In this document: positions 6,100-6,554 of the stretch, piece by piece | Numbering within the stretch: position 1 is the first letter of the stretch | Layout of the letters: every line of letters starts with the position of its first letter | Assembly (NCBI GenBank): GCA_008974855.1 | Contig: BFAR01000067.1 | Span: forward strand, 1 to 6,554 | Source: an archaeon MnTg01 | GTDB lineage: Archaea > Thermoproteota > Nitrososphaeria > Nitrososphaerales > Nitrosopumilaceae | Direction: 5' to 3' | Length of the DNA: 6,554 nucleotides | Notes under the pieces: generated by a model | What the model was told of the DNA's origin: nothing | What the model saw: the letters and a program-made list of their open reading frames with translations, nothing else | Databases searched by the model: none | Translations under genes and position numbers: made by a program

Positions 6100-6554
6100 C
6101 TAAATTCTGTATTTGATGTATGTTTCTTCCTCAGCATGCTTTGCAAGGACTTCGGCCTTTTTTGCATTTTTTTCAGTGATTACAACACTTGCTTTAGGTT
6201 TTGGTGCATCTGAATACCTCATTGTAACTTGTGCTCCAAAATCTAAATAGTCATCACAATTTTTTCCACGTAGTATAGAAACTGGTCCCACATGATCACG
6301 AACCTCTAATAAAATATCATTTGAAAGTGCAAGAGACTTTATCATTTCATTTTCATTATGATTTCGTCCAACAACTAACTTTGTGTATTGATCTAATCTA
6401 AAGTGTCTGCCAATCTTTAACAGATCAATATCATTAATCGTTGGAGTTTCAATGTGTCCAAATAGATCCTTTGCTCTTAATGAAAAAGCTGGATCAGTTA
6501 GTAAACATCCGCCACCTGCATTTGGAGGATCCTCTATTCCATACTCTTTTGCAA
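6100..6554 (-). CDS. ThiI-like tRNA thiolation protein, C-terminal 150 residues (cut by window edge)
   Basis: The reading frame enters from the right edge and ends at TAG (6102-6100), leaving 150 residues; the ATG at 6345 is internal, not a start. The visible part begins with AKEYGIEDPPNAGGGCLLTD and continues PAFSLRAKDLF, a signature I associate with archaeal and bacterial proteins annotated as ThiI- or MnmA-like tRNA sulfur-transfer enzymes, which carry an ATP-pyrophosphatase domain further upstream. The second half (LKIGRHFRLDQY, KLVVGRNHNENEMI, ILLEVRDHVGPVSILRG) fits the NFACT-R-type RNA-binding domain often fused to such enzymes. The last 30 residues are Lys/Glu/Ala-rich. The ATP-binding PP-loop would lie outside the window, so catalytic competence cannot be judged. 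The family call rests on recall of these motifs; the substrate is not shown. It may be co-transcribed with sepF. Confidence 0.6.
   Translation of the reverse strand, partial: AKEYGIEDPPNAGGGCLLTDPAFSLRAKDLFGHIETPTINDIDLLKIGRHFRLDQYTKLVVGRNHNENEMIKSLALSNDILLEVRDHVGPVSILRGKNCDDYLDFGAQVTMRYSDAPKPKASVVITEKNAKKAEVLAKHAEEETYIKYRI

Noticed and set aside
5898..6116. Plus-strand ORF of 72 codons across sepF and the gap to its right
   Set aside because: Most of it is antisense to the SepF core, which has a better supported protein; no promoter or ribosome site supports it.
6100..6345. Separate 81-residue gene starting at ATG 6345
   Set aside because: The frame continues open to the window edge with conserved motifs (GGGCLLTDP, KLVVGRN), so this ATG is internal to a larger protein.
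1..6554. Mobile element, CRISPR array, toxin-antitoxin or defence system
   Set aside because: All sequence is accounted for by core archaeal genes in tight packing; there are no transposase motifs, no spaced repeats, no terminal inverted repeats and no visible change in base composition.

Overview
The window looks like chromosomal DNA from a low-GC archaeon, most likely an ammonia-oxidising Nitrososphaerota (Thaumarchaeota) of the Nitrosopumilus kind. The case rests on gene content: sn-glycerol-1-phosphate dehydrogenase (the enzyme that sets archaeal lipid stereochemistry), a 20S proteasome beta subunit, the KH/beta-CASP nuclease aCPSF1, a short archaeal SepF, and a long archaeal FKBP isomerase. 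AT-rich DNA, frequent TTG/GTG starts and very tight gene packing fit this. The lineage call is made from protein character by eye, not from a database search.

Layout. On the plus strand, a class V aminotransferase (59-1204) is followed 44 bp later by an FKBP-type peptidyl-prolyl isomerase (1249-2001). This meets the minus-strand egsA gene (3067-2003) tail to tail with one base between the stop codons. egsA and the plus-strand pair psmB-aCPSF1 (about 3147-3779 and 3787-5724) diverge from a short intergenic region holding a palindromic TTTAAA core, which could act as TATA box in both directions. aCPSF1 then meets a minus-strand pair: sepF (6026-5748) and, upstream of it, the C-terminal part of a ThiI-like tRNA-thiolation protein that runs off the right edge (6554-6100).

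How the genes fit together. These are housekeeping functions: amino-acid metabolism, protein folding, membrane lipid synthesis, protein degradation, transcription termination/RNA processing, cell division and tRNA modification. Pairing of psmB with aCPSF1 is a recurring archaeal arrangement (MJ1237/MJ1236 in Methanocaldococcus). I see no mobile element, CRISPR array, tRNA, rRNA or defence cassette, and no gap above about 75 bp. I do not see an undescribed system here.

Points worth a second look are local: the proteasome beta subunit keeps Thr1, Asp17 and Lys33 but has Asn and Thr where active subunits usually have Asp166 and Ser169; its true start is probably an internal TTG; the second KH domain of aCPSF1 lacks GxxG; and SepF has a stop codon directly before its ATG, no visible membrane-targeting helix, and a strong Shine-Dalgarno sequence placed in front of a different, out-of-frame ATG.
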